From the NCBI GenBank assembly GCA_944392585.1, contig CALXXA010000020.1:1-32224 (forward strand): 32,224 bases of DNA, written 5' to 3'. Made by a program: the position numbers and the translations under genes. Under the pieces are notes generated by a model that did not search any database, was not told the origin of the DNA, and was given only the letters and a program-made list of their open reading frames with translations. The number at the start of each line of letters is the position of its first letter. Within the stretch, counting starts at the first letter, position 1. This document shows, piece by piece, positions 6,867 through 14,618 of the stretch. The DNA is from an uncultured Alphaproteobacteria bacterium (GTDB taxonomy: Bacteria; Pseudomonadota; Alphaproteobacteria; CAAHEQ01; UBA3637).

Positions 6867-8375
6867 ATGAAAGAACCATTTTTTTATGACACCACATTAA
6901 GAGACGGGAATCAAGCTTTAAAAAAACCGTGGAATACAGATGAGAATCAAATAATTTTTAATGAATTGATTGAACTCGGCGTTCAAGGGATTGAAGTCGG
7001 TTTCCCCATAGCCAGCGAAATGGATTTCAATGCCTGTAAATTACTGGCGAAAAAGACTCCGGGAACAGTTGTTGCCAGTGTATTGGCACGAGCAAATAAA
7101 AAAGATATAGAAGCTGCTGCGGAAGCAGTAAAATATGCAAAAAAGCCGCGTATTCATACATTTATTACAATGAATCCTTTAGGATTAAAATATGTATTAA
7201 AAAAAGATCTTCCGACAGTAACACAAATGGCAGTTGATTCTGTCAAATATGCCAAGAAATTACTACCGAAAGGGGAAGTTGAATTTTCTGTTGAACATTT
7301 CGGAGATTGCCGAGAAAATTTACCTCAAGTTATAGAGGCTCTTGAGAAAATTGTTAAAGCCGGAGCAGATGTTATCAACTTACCGAACACCGTAGAACGC
7401 TTTCGACCGAGAGAATTTACATCTATGGTTGAGCAAGTTTATTCTGCATTAAGAGAGAAAGCAGTTCTGTCTATTCATTGCCATAACGATTTAGGGATGG
7501 CAACAGCTACGACGGTTGAAGGATTTTTCAGTGGAGCAGCTCAATTAGAAACGACGTTAAATGGGATCGGAGAAAGAGCTGGAAATACAAATATGTACGA
7601 AGTCGCCGTCGCTCTGTATAACACAGGCGTAAAAGTACCTTTAAAAATGAACCGATTCTATAATTCATCTAAATTAGTTTCAAATATGAGCAAAATTCCT
7701 GTCTGGGAAAAGGCTCCCATCATAGGTTCTGATGTTTTAGCTCATCGTAGCGGGATTCATCAAGACGGTGCAAATAAAACAAAAGGTCTATCAAAAGGAC
7801 AATATATTGCTTTTGATCCCCGCCTTATCGGGAGAGAAGATGGAGAACAGCTTTCTTTCACAAGTCAATCTGGAAAATCCGCTCTTTACACAATCTACCA
7901 AGAACGAGGTTATCAAATTACTCATGAAGAAATAGAATATTTAATGCCTTTTGCGAAAACAATGGCTGAAAAACATGGTGAATTATCATTCAAACATCTT
8001 GATAATTTATATCGGCACCATTTATGTACAGTTAAAGGAAATTATAAATTCAGCTCTTTTAATCAAATATCCAATGATAAATATGCTGTATCATTTAGTT
8101 ACAAAGATCAACAAATCGACACAATAGGAAAAGGGAAAGGGCCGGTTGAAAGTTGTATTAATGCGTTATTATCACTCGGCGTTGCTATTTCTGTAATGAA
8201 ATATGAACAACACATGATGAATGAAAAAGAAAAAGAAGCCGCGGAAGCGATGACAGTTATGATACTAGCGAAAGGAGATAAAAAAATTGTCGCTCGTGCT
8301 ATCGACAGGTCAACAAATCAATCTAATATAAAAGCCATTTTCAATGGACTAAATCGTTTAGAAAATGGTTGTTAA
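6867..8375 (+). CDS. leuA: 2-isopropylmalate synthase
   Basis: A 502-residue enzyme condensing acetyl-CoA with 2-oxoisovalerate, the first committed step of leucine synthesis. The TIM-barrel catalytic domain (about 1-280) has DTTLRDGNQ (catalytic R12, metal ligand D13) and metal ligands H204 and H206 in IHCHND. The segment HRSGIHQDGA follows, and the C-terminal roughly 130 residues form the leucine-binding regulatory (LeuA dimer) domain with GKGPVESC. The start at 6867 is chosen over an ATG six codons upstream because that one lies against the terminator T run, while AAAGGAAG precedes 6867. The attenuator structure upstream implies control by leucine. Members of this family also include citramalate synthases, but the leader argues for LeuA. 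leuB/C/D are not adjacent. Confidence 0.93.
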   Translation: MKEPFFYDTTLRDGNQALKKPWNTDENQIIFNELIELGVQGIEVGFPIASEMDFNACKLLAKKTPGTVVASVLARANKKDIEAAAEAVKYAKKPRIHTFITMNPLGLKYVLKKDLPTVTQMAVDSVKYAKKLLPKGEVEFSVEHFGDCRENLPQVIEALEKIVKAGADVINLPNTVERFRPREFTSMVEQVYSALREKAVLSIHCHNDLGMATATTVEGFFSGAAQLETTLNGIGERAGNTNMYEVAVALYNTGVKVPLKMNRFYNSSKLVSNMSKIPVWEKAPIIGSDVLAHRSGIHQDGANKTKGLSKGQYIAFDPRLIGREDGEQLSFTSQSGKSALYTIYQERGYQITHEEIEYLMPFAKTMAEKHGELSFKHLDNLYRHHLCTVKGNYKFSSFNQISNDKYAVSFSYKDQQIDTIGKGKGPVESCINALLSLGVAISVMKYEQHMMNEKEKEAAEAMTVMILAKGDKKIVARAIDRSTNQSNIKAIFNGLNRLENGC

Positions 8376-8400
8376 AGATTACTTCTAAAAAATCATTATA

Positions 8401-8437
8401 AAAAACAGACTTGAGAAAATTCTCTGGTCTGTTTTTT
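8401..8437. terminator. leuA terminator (shared with convergent glycosyltransferase)
   Basis: A 10-bp outer stem (AAAAACAGAC / GTCTGTTTTT) with an inner GAGA/TCTC pairing, followed by T residues to 8437; the reverse strand also ends in a T run. Confidence 0.82.
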
Positions 8438-8466
8438 CCAATATAAAAGTTTCCTTTTGATTATTC

Positions 8467-9204
8467 TCAGAACAGACTTAAGAAAATTCTGATTATTTTC
8501 CTTGAGAATCTATAATACTTCCTTTGAGGATATTTTTTTAATAATTGAGCTTTCAATACTGCCTTATGATGTTTTTGTTGTTGCTTGTTTCTTGATTCCG
8601 TTTCATTTTTTATTCTATAGAAAAATAAAAGCTCCGAGACTTTATAAATTTTAAGATTATGCCTTAAAACCATATTTAACCATAAGTCATAATCCTCAAG
8701 TCCGAGTAAAAAATTTTCATCATATCCCCCTGCTTTCATAAAATCGGATTTTCTAAATAAAGCAGAATTTATTAAACAATTATTTATAGCTAAATGATAT
8801 TTAGACGGAGATTTTAAAAATAATTCTCCCTTCTCTTCTCCAAATTTCATAACTCTGGAAGTTATAATATCCCCTTTATTGTTAATGATCGCCTCAAAAA
8901 GCTTTTCTAAACAGTTCGGAGATATTTTATCATCTGCATCCAATGGGTAGATATATTGTCCGGATGCCTGTCTTATCGCATTATTTCTAGAAAAAATGAC
9001 CCCTTTATTTTCCTGATTAATTAACTTAGAATTCTTATATTTATCTACATACCTTTGAATAAGCTCTAAAGAATTATCTTCCGATCCATCATTGACAATA
9101 ATAACTTCATAATCCTTAAATGTTTGCATTAAAACAGAACCCAGGCATTCTCTGATATATTGAGCTTGATTATAGCAAGGTATAATAATAGAAATCATAG
9201 ACAT
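8467..9204 (-). CDS. Family 2 glycosyltransferase (GT-A)
   Basis: A 245-residue GT2 enzyme. It starts with SIIIPCYNQAQYIRECLGSV, has the nucleotide-binding NDGS (38-41), the metal-binding DxD-type motif DADD (89-92) and the acceptor-side ED motif in GLEDYDLW. These enzymes transfer a sugar from a nucleotide-sugar donor; donor and acceptor cannot be read from the sequence, but capsule, lipopolysaccharide or glycan synthesis is likely. It lacks a membrane segment. AAGGAAAAA lies about 10 bases before the start. It follows the next glycosyltransferase by 3 bases, so the two are co-transcribed. Its last codons contain a near copy of part of the leuA terminator (see findings). Confidence 0.87.
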   Translation of the reverse strand: MSMISIIIPCYNQAQYIRECLGSVLMQTFKDYEVIIVNDGSEDNSLELIQRYVDKYKNSKLINQENKGVIFSRNNAIRQASGQYIYPLDADDKISPNCLEKLFEAIINNKGDIITSRVMKFGEEKGELFLKSPSKYHLAINNCLINSALFRKSDFMKAGGYDENFLLGLEDYDLWLNMVLRHNLKIYKVSELLFFYRIKNETESRNKQQQKHHKAVLKAQLLKKYPQRKYYRFSRKIIRIFLSLF

Positions 9205-9207
9205 ATT

Positions 9208-10068
9208 TTACTTTTTCCTTATCAAGAAAACAGGGATGATCGCCAAAAGAAGAACTATTATTTTATCTCGAACAATCTTAAATTTGATAAATGGAATTTT
9301 TGGAAAAATATTAATATCCACAAATCTATTCCCTCCTAAAAGGCTTCCTTTAAAATATAAATATGGATATTTATTCGCCGCGAAGCATTTACATAATATG
9401 TCAGCATTTATCATTTTCGCCTTTTGAAGATGAGAAGTATTCCTTTCATGACTTCTATATTTTACCAACACTTTTTGAATGTTATGAAACATTGTAACTT
9501 CAGCCAATTTTAGAAACAACATATAATCTTCCGCCGGAGAATACGCTTCCTCATATTTTATATGAAAAGCATCAAGCACAGATTTTCTTATCATCGCAGC
9601 CGTATGAGCAATGGCACAGCATTTCACCAAATCAATTTTGATATCTAAATTATTTTCAGGATGGCGTGAAATTTTCTTTTTCGGGAAAAATTCCAGCCAT
9701 CCACTTACCACTCCAACTTCCGGATGTGAATCCAAATATGCGACTTCATCTTCTAATCTTGTTGGCAAAGATATGTCATCATGATCAAAAACAGCTAAAT
9801 ATTCTCCTTTTGCCAAGTCTATTAGTTTATTACGAGATTGAGTAATCCCAATATTTACCTTGTTTTTAAAATAAATAATACGATTATCCCGATAAGACAT
9901 AACAATCTTCTCACGATTGTCATCAGGCGCATCATCTAAAATCAAGAACTCAAAATCGGAAAAAGTCTGTTTTAAGATACTTTCAATGGCTTCACGTAAA
10001 TAAATCTCCTGTGTTTTATAAACGGGCATTAGAACAGAAACTTTAGGACAACAATCTGATTTCATCAT
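9208..10068 (-). CDS. Family 2 glycosyltransferase with hydrophobic C-terminus
   Basis: A 286-residue GT2 enzyme with VSVLMPVYKTQEIYLREAIE, an LDDAPDD donor-site segment (44-50), DHDD (95-98) as the metal-binding motif and SPAEDYMLFLKLAE as the ED region. The C-terminus is hydrophobic (IIVLLLAIIPVFLI) and then basic, suggesting membrane anchoring. The start at 10068 (ATGATG) is chosen over a TTG six codons upstream because GAGGAG lies 10 bases before it. It is the first gene of a two-gene unit. A structured region of about 290 bases ends 7 bases upstream and overlaps the ribosome-binding site, so expression may depend on it. The acceptor sugar is unknown. Confidence 0.86.
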   Translation of the reverse strand: MMKSDCCPKVSVLMPVYKTQEIYLREAIESILKQTFSDFEFLILDDAPDDNREKIVMSYRDNRIIYFKNKVNIGITQSRNKLIDLAKGEYLAVFDHDDISLPTRLEDEVAYLDSHPEVGVVSGWLEFFPKKKISRHPENNLDIKIDLVKCCAIAHTAAMIRKSVLDAFHIKYEEAYSPAEDYMLFLKLAEVTMFHNIQKVLVKYRSHERNTSHLQKAKMINADILCKCFAANKYPYLYFKGSLLGGNRFVDINIFPKIPFIKFKIVRDKIIVLLLAIIPVFLIRKK

Positions 10069-10074
10069 AGTTTT

Positions 10075-10361
10075 AACTCTCCTCAAGTAAAAGAACCACC
10101 TGAGAAGGTGGTCGGGAGAGTTCGTAAACTACTACATACCTAGTCCCTTAAGTCTTTAAAAATTATCTCAAAAGATAATTTTCTGAACATACACTTAAAG
10201 CTCCCCGACCTTAAAAGCGGGGATATATTGTCAAAGTGCTTTTTCAGCACATTAACTTATGGCGTTATATCAAACACCAGTATGTAGTCAGGACTTACGA
10301 CAGCCCCGTACCTTAACAGGCACTTAGCTTGAACCTTATTGTTCAAACCTACTTAAGAGTT
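10075..10361 (-). ncRNA. Putative structured RNA upstream of the glycosyltransferases, family not recognised
   Basis: No open frame explains this stretch, yet it is more GC-rich than its flank and full of paired segments. Read on the minus strand, in order: near-terminal repeat AACTCTTAAGTA (10361-10350); hairpins at 10346-10329, 10323-10308, 10278-10261, 10250-10236, 10222-10203 and 10182-10159; and a final 7-bp hairpin ACCACCT/AGGTGGT at 10112-10095 followed by TTCTTTT. ACTACATACT (10288-10279) can pair with GGTATGTAGT (10140-10131). AGTCC (10295-10291) with GGACT (10146-10142) would form a pseudoknot across it. The end (10089-10075) pairs imperfectly with the beginning and includes the GAGGAG ribosome site. 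It could be a trans-acting RNA, a cis-regulatory leader, or an orphan transposon-associated guide RNA (HEARO/omega type). 6S, tmRNA, SRP and RNase P RNA signatures were not seen. Confidence 0.62.
10089..10112 (-). terminator. Terminator-like hairpin at the 3' end of the structured RNA
   Basis: On the minus strand ACCACCT, loop TCTC, AGGTGGT, then TTCTTTT. It lies just before the ribosome site of the glycosyltransferase gene, so it may end the RNA or act as an attenuator. Confidence 0.5.
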
Positions 10362-10572
10362 ATCATAATAATATCGTAAAAGCAAGAGATTTTATTTTAA
10401 GAATCAAAATATTATTTGTATTAAAATGAATTTTAAATGTATTTTCAAAATATATATGTATTTCTCTATTTATAAAAATACCGCGACTATTGAAACAAGA
10501 CAGAGACTCCGATTTAAAATTTAGGAGACAAATTATCTTAAAGAAGAAAGAATTATAAATTTCTTAGATTCG

Positions 10573-10598
10573 AAGAGAAAAGCTTTCTTTTCAGAAAG
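10573..10598 (-). terminator. Weak terminator of tRNA-Lys
   Basis: On the minus strand a 6-bp hairpin CTTTCT-GAAA-AGAAAG followed by CTTTTCTCTT, 12 bases after the tRNA. The rest of 10362-10609 is very AT-rich with no gene or strong structure that I can see. Confidence 0.35.
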
Positions 10599-10609
10599 AG
10601 TTTCACAAA

Positions 10610-10685
10610 TGGTGAGCGTGCTGGGACTCGAACCCAGGACCCTCTGATTAAAAGTCAGATGCTCTACCGACTGAGCTACACACTC
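10610..10685 (-). tRNA. tRNA-Lys (anticodon TTT)
   Basis: A complete 76-base cloverleaf on the minus strand: acceptor GAGTGTG/CACGCTC, D-arm AGCTCAGTCGGTAGAGC, anticodon stem TCTGA/TCAGA with loop CTTTTAA (anticodon TTT), T-arm GGTTCGAGTCC, encoded CCA. Confidence 0.97.
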
Positions 10686-10704
10686 TCTATTATGAATGAT
10701 AGCG

Positions 10705-10733
10705 AATATACATAAATACAATTTAGACGTCAA
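10705..10733 (-). promoter_or_regulatory. tRNA-Lys promoter
   Basis: On the minus strand TTGACG (10733-10728), a 17-base spacer and TATATT (10710-10705), 19 bases before the tRNA. Confidence 0.72.
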
Positions 10734-10775
10734 GTCTTTTTTTAAAAAAAATAAATATCCTACAAAATTTTTATT

Positions 10776-12059
10776 TCAAAATAAAACCACAATATCCGGG
10801 AAACATTCCATAAGCTGATTAAAAGAACTCTCCGGCATAGAGACTTCGATTTCAATACAATCATCTGTATCTTTTCTGTTTAGTACAGACCCTTTTTGAT
10901 AAATCTTAGCCAGAATAATCCCTTTATCTATAGGGATACGCATCTTAAAAACACGTTGTGTTAGACTTAGAGATTGATCTATATGAAGCAATAAATTCTC
11001 AATCCCCTCCCCTGTCAGAGCCGAGACTGGGCAGAAAAAACTTTTCCCCTTGGCTTTTTGAAATAATATATTTCTATCCGAAAGATTAAGTAAATCAATT
11101 TTATTTAGGACTTCTTTAACTCCTTCATCAACTTCTGTTTTCAAGCCAAGATCTATTAAAACTTTTTCCACATCTTTCTTCTGGGCCTCTGAATCCGGAT
11201 GAGAACAATCTCTCACGTGAAGGATAATATCAGCCTCCGAAACTTCTTCTAAAGTTGCTCTGAAAGCCGCAATCAACTCATGGGGAAGATCAGAAATAAA
11301 TCCAACTGTATCAGATAAAATAATTCTTCTTCCACTTGGGAGGCGAATTTCTCGAAGAGTTGGATCTAAAGTAGCGAACAATAAGTTTTTAACGAAAACA
11401 TGAGCGTTTGTCAGTTTATTAAAAAGGGTTGATTTTCCAGCATTTGTATATCCGACCAAAGCGACGACGGGGTATGGAACTTTTTTCCGTGCCATCCGCT
11501 GAAGAGAGCGTGTTTTTTTGACTTGGTTCAATTCTTTTTTAATTCGAACAATTTTATCGTCAATAATACGTCGATCTATTTCTATTTGAGTTTCTCCGGG
11601 ACCTCCGAGAAATCCCATCCCACCTCTTTGTCGTTCCAAATGAGTCCAAGAACGGACCAACCGACTCCGTTGATAAGTCAAATGAGCCAATTCAACTTGT
11701 AATCTGCCTTCTTTGGTTCTAGCTCTCTCTCCGAAAATCTCCAGAATCAATGCTGTTCTGTCAATAACTTTTGTATTCCATTTTTTTTCTAAGTTCCGTT
11801 GTTGAACAGGAGTTAACGCACAATCCATAATAACAAGATCAACTTTTTCTTCATAAAAAACATTTGTTAAACGCAGGACAACTCCTTGTCTTAAATAAGT
11901 TGAAGGCTGAATTTTTTTTAAAGCAACAATCTCTGCTCCAATAATTCTCAAATTAATCGCCGAGGCTAAGGAAACAGCCTCTTGCAATCTTGCTTGAGGA
12001 AGTCTGAATTTATTTTTTTCTTTTAAATCCGGATAAATAATATATGCTTTTACATTCAT
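10776..12059 (-). CDS. hflX: Ribosome-associated GTPase HflX
   Basis: A 427-residue GTPase of the HflX family, which binds the large ribosomal subunit and in other bacteria splits stalled ribosomes. The N-terminal HflX domain ends in a coiled linker with GGMGFLGGPGETQIE (146-160). The G domain has G1 GYTNAGKS (203-210), the threonine switch in FATLDPTLRE, G3 DTVGF (250-254) and G4 NKID (319-322). A C-terminal domain of about 75 residues follows. The ATG overlaps the hfq stop as ATGA, which indicates translational coupling; hfq-hflX is a widely conserved pair. Confidence 0.95.
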   Translation of the reverse strand: MNVKAYIIYPDLKEKNKFRLPQARLQEAVSLASAINLRIIGAEIVALKKIQPSTYLRQGVVLRLTNVFYEEKVDLVIMDCALTPVQQRNLEKKWNTKVIDRTALILEIFGERARTKEGRLQVELAHLTYQRSRLVRSWTHLERQRGGMGFLGGPGETQIEIDRRIIDDKIVRIKKELNQVKKTRSLQRMARKKVPYPVVALVGYTNAGKSTLFNKLTNAHVFVKNLLFATLDPTLREIRLPSGRRIILSDTVGFISDLPHELIAAFRATLEEVSEADIILHVRDCSHPDSEAQKKDVEKVLIDLGLKTEVDEGVKEVLNKIDLLNLSDRNILFQKAKGKSFFCPVSALTGEGIENLLLHIDQSLSLTQRVFKMRIPIDKGIILAKIYQKGSVLNRKDTDDCIEIEVSMPESSFNQLMECFPDIVVLF

Positions 12060-12286
12060 GAAAAAGAAGTATCCTCAAAATCATGAATTCCTGCCGGGGC
12101 AAGAATTGTAGAAATAGCATGCTTATAAATAAATTGAGTATGATGATCACGCTGTAACAGAAAACCTTCGGCATCCAATCCAACGATCACCCCTTGCAAT
12201 TTAACGCCACATTGCAAAAAGACCGTCACGAGTTCTTTATGTTTCCACAAATATGTTAAAAAAAGTTCTTGAGCGTTTTTTCCCAT
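12056..12286 (-). CDS. hfq: RNA chaperone Hfq
   Basis: A 76-residue Sm-like protein that forms hexamers and pairs small RNAs with mRNAs. The Sm1 region reads KNAQELFLTYLWKHKELVTV, then FLQCGVKLQGVIVGLD, and Sm2 carries the YKHAIST signature. The short C-terminal tail (GIHDFEDTSFS) is acidic, as is common in alphaproteobacteria. Its normally conserved NG in the YLxNGxxLxG turn is CG here. The gene lies 39 bases after trkA and overlaps hflX by 4. Its presence makes small-RNA regulation, possibly by the structured RNA nearby, plausible. Confidence 0.95.
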   Translation of the reverse strand: MGKNAQELFLTYLWKHKELVTVFLQCGVKLQGVIVGLDAEGFLLQRDHHTQFIYKHAISTILAPAGIHDFEDTSFS

Positions 12287-12325
12287 TTTGACCTTCTTAA
12301 AAGAGATGTTTTATATACCACAAAA

Positions 12326-13696
12326 TTAAAAGAAAAACAAGCCGGCTGCAAAAAACCTATCAATTTCCTTAGAATGGCCTTTATCCGCAAAGACAATAAC
12401 AGAATCACCTTTTTGTATTTCGAAATCTTTTGACAAGTCCATTATTTCCCCATCCCGAATGACCGCGCATATACGGACACCTACGGGCATTTTTAATTTT
12501 CCGAAAGGAACTCCAACGACCTTAGAGGTTTCCATAGCCGTAATTTCCATTACGTCTCCAACTTCACCCCCCAAAGAATAAACAGATTTTATTTGTCCTT
12601 TTCTGATCTGTGCAATGATTGTTGATATCGTAATAGAACTTGGATCAATAATAACATCAACTCCTAAATCTGATATTAACCCATTATAAATTGATTTGTT
12701 AATAAGAGCGAACGTTTTTTTCACTTTTTTCCGTTTCGAAAGCAAAGAAAGAAGTATATTATCTTCATCTTCTCCAGTTAAAGCTATGGACACATCCATA
12801 TCATTAATTTGCCCTTCTGCTAATATCTCATTATTTAGAGCATCCCCCTTAATAATTAAAGTATTAGGTAGCTGTTTTGCCAAAAAATTAGCTCGTCTCT
12901 CATCTTTTTCAATTAATGTAATATTATGAGCAATTTTCTCTTCCTCCAAGAGTTTTGCTGTTCTTAGTCCGACTCGTCCTCCTCCGAATAGAATCAGATT
13001 TCTGGCCTCATCTGTTTCATGTCCCAACAAAGATAATACCTTAGACAACCCCTTAGTTTTTGTCACAAAATAGATATTATCATCTTTTTTAAATATCAAT
13101 CCCGCAGTAATAGGAACAGATTTACCATTTCGCATAACACGCCCTATTGCCATTACGCAATCAGGTGACATACTTTTAATTTCATCGACTCGTTTCCCGA
13201 TTAATGGAGCGTTTTCATTTAAAGGAATTCCGATGAGGACAATTTTTTGATCGTTAAGTTTGATATAATCCAAAGCTCCAGGTATTCTTAAATTTCTAAT
13301 AATTCTTTTTGCTATTTCCTGTTCTGGGGCAATAATAACATTCATATGCAAAGCTTGCCGCAGTTTCTCCCAGTCCGGATCCAAATAAAATCCGGAACGT
13401 AAACGTGCCATTTTTAAAGGGACATGGAACAAGGATTCTGCTGCTAAACACGTAATCATATTAACTTCATCATTATTTGTCACAGCGATCAACATATCTG
13501 CTTCATTGGCTCCTGCTGTTTCCAAAATTGCCGGATTTGCTGCGTTTCCTTGAATTGTTTGAATATCTAGGTTATTTTCTAAAGCAGCTAACTTACGTCC
13601 ATCCATATCAATTAAGACAACTTCATGTTTTTCATCAGAAAGATATTGAGTAATCACAGATCCGATTTGCCCTGCGCCGCAAACAAGCACTTTCAT
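12326..13696 (-). CDS. trkA: Trk potassium uptake regulatory protein TrkA
   Basis: A 456-residue cytoplasmic protein that gates the TrkH/TrkG potassium channel. It is a tandem duplication: RCK_N with NAD-binding GAGQIGS (7-13) and RCK_C up to about residue 230, then a second RCK_N starting FGGGRVGLRTAKLLEE and a second RCK_C ending in the TrkA_C motif with KGDSVIVFA. The length is standard. It lies 13 bases after dusB and before hfq-hflX, an order typical for alphaproteobacteria, where ntrBC/YX often sit between dusB and trkA; those regulators are missing here. The membrane subunit TrkH is not in the window. Confidence 0.95.
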   Translation of the reverse strand: MKVLVCGAGQIGSVITQYLSDEKHEVVLIDMDGRKLAALENNLDIQTIQGNAANPAILETAGANEADMLIAVTNNDEVNMITCLAAESLFHVPLKMARLRSGFYLDPDWEKLRQALHMNVIIAPEQEIAKRIIRNLRIPGALDYIKLNDQKIVLIGIPLNENAPLIGKRVDEIKSMSPDCVMAIGRVMRNGKSVPITAGLIFKKDDNIYFVTKTKGLSKVLSLLGHETDEARNLILFGGGRVGLRTAKLLEEEKIAHNITLIEKDERRANFLAKQLPNTLIIKGDALNNEILAEGQINDMDVSIALTGEDEDNILLSLLSKRKKVKKTFALINKSIYNGLISDLGVDVIIDPSSITISTIIAQIRKGQIKSVYSLGGEVGDVMEITAMETSKVVGVPFGKLKMPVGVRICAVIRDGEIMDLSKDFEIQKGDSVIVFADKGHSKEIDRFFAAGLFFF

Positions 13697-13709
13697 AAGA
13701 AACTCCTTT

Positions 13710-14618
13710 TTAAAAAAAATCCTTTATCAATGATCGCATTTGATTTTCATCAGTTTCAGCATAGACTTTGCGACGGAAATTAGCAACAAAACTTTTTTCT
13801 CTAGCATACCACGCCAAATGTTTTCTTGCTATAAATAATCCTTTATGTCCATAATAAGCCATTAATCTATCAAAATGTTCTTCTATAAAATATTTTAAAT
13901 TAATGTTCATTGTTTCCCCGGAAATTTCAGCAAGAACCCATGGTTTTCCCATTGCTGCACGAGCGATCATAATTCCATCTGATCTCGTTTGTTCCATACA
14001 AGCCGAAGCTGTTTTTTGATCCGTTACGTCTCCATTTGCGATAATAGGAATAGAGACAACTTCTTTTACTTTTCGGATCCAAGACCAATCTACCTTTCTG
14101 CGATATCCTTGTGCTTTTGTCCGAGCATGAATAGTCAAACTATCTGCTCCGGCATTTTGTAATTTTTTTGCAAACTTCACAATATCAATTGTTGTTTCAT
14201 CCCATCCTAGGCGTGTTTTCACCGTAACCGGAATAGAAATAACTTTTTTAATGTTTTCAACAATCTGACACGCGAGATACGGATCTTTTATTAAGGCAGC
14301 TCCGCTACTGTTTTTTATCAATTTTTTCACCGGACATCCCATATTAATATCAAGTACTGCGGCTCCTGCTTGTTCGGCCATTTGAGCTGCTTGAGACATT
14401 TCTTTAAGATTAGAACCGACCAACTGTACACCAATAGGTCCTGTTTCATTTGATAAATCCAGCATTTTGGCAGTTTCTTTAGAGTGGTAACATAAAGCGG
14501 TTGCGGAAATCATTTCCGTGAACAATAATTCATTTGAAAAATGCCGAACCATTTGACGGAAAGGTTTATCCGTTACGCCAGCCATTGGAGCTAATATAAT
14601 TTTATTTTTTAAGAACAT
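13710..14618 (-). CDS. dusB: tRNA-dihydrouridine synthase (DusB / NifR3 type)
   Basis: A 302-residue FMN enzyme that reduces uridines in the tRNA D-loop to dihydrouridine. The TIM barrel begins ILAPMAGVTDKPFR, has the catalytic cysteine C95 in INMGCPVKKL, the phosphate-binding KTRLGWDE and IHARTKAQGY segments, and IANGDV for the FMN phosphate. It is slightly shorter than most DusB proteins (about 320-330). The start overlaps the end of the upstream Sel1 gene by 17 bases, so the two are co-transcribed. Confidence 0.93.
   Translation of the reverse strand: MFLKNKIILAPMAGVTDKPFRQMVRHFSNELLFTEMISATALCYHSKETAKMLDLSNETGPIGVQLVGSNLKEMSQAAQMAEQAGAAVLDINMGCPVKKLIKNSSGAALIKDPYLACQIVENIKKVISIPVTVKTRLGWDETTIDIVKFAKKLQNAGADSLTIHARTKAQGYRRKVDWSWIRKVKEVVSIPIIANGDVTDQKTASACMEQTRSDGIMIARAAMGKPWVLAEISGETMNINLKYFIEEHFDRLMAYYGHKGLFIARKHLAWYAREKSFVANFRRKVYAETDENQMRSLIKDFF

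Noticed and set aside
10075-10361. 6S RNA, tmRNA, RNase P or SRP RNA at this position
   Set aside because: The signatures of these RNAs (a long interrupted hairpin, tRNA-like T-arm, P4 core, or GGAA-tetraloop domain IV) were not found.
10533-10733. Minus-strand frame of 66 codons with VAQSVEHLTFNQRVLGSSPS
   Set aside because: It is the conceptual translation of the tRNA-Lys gene and its promoter, a well-known artefact.
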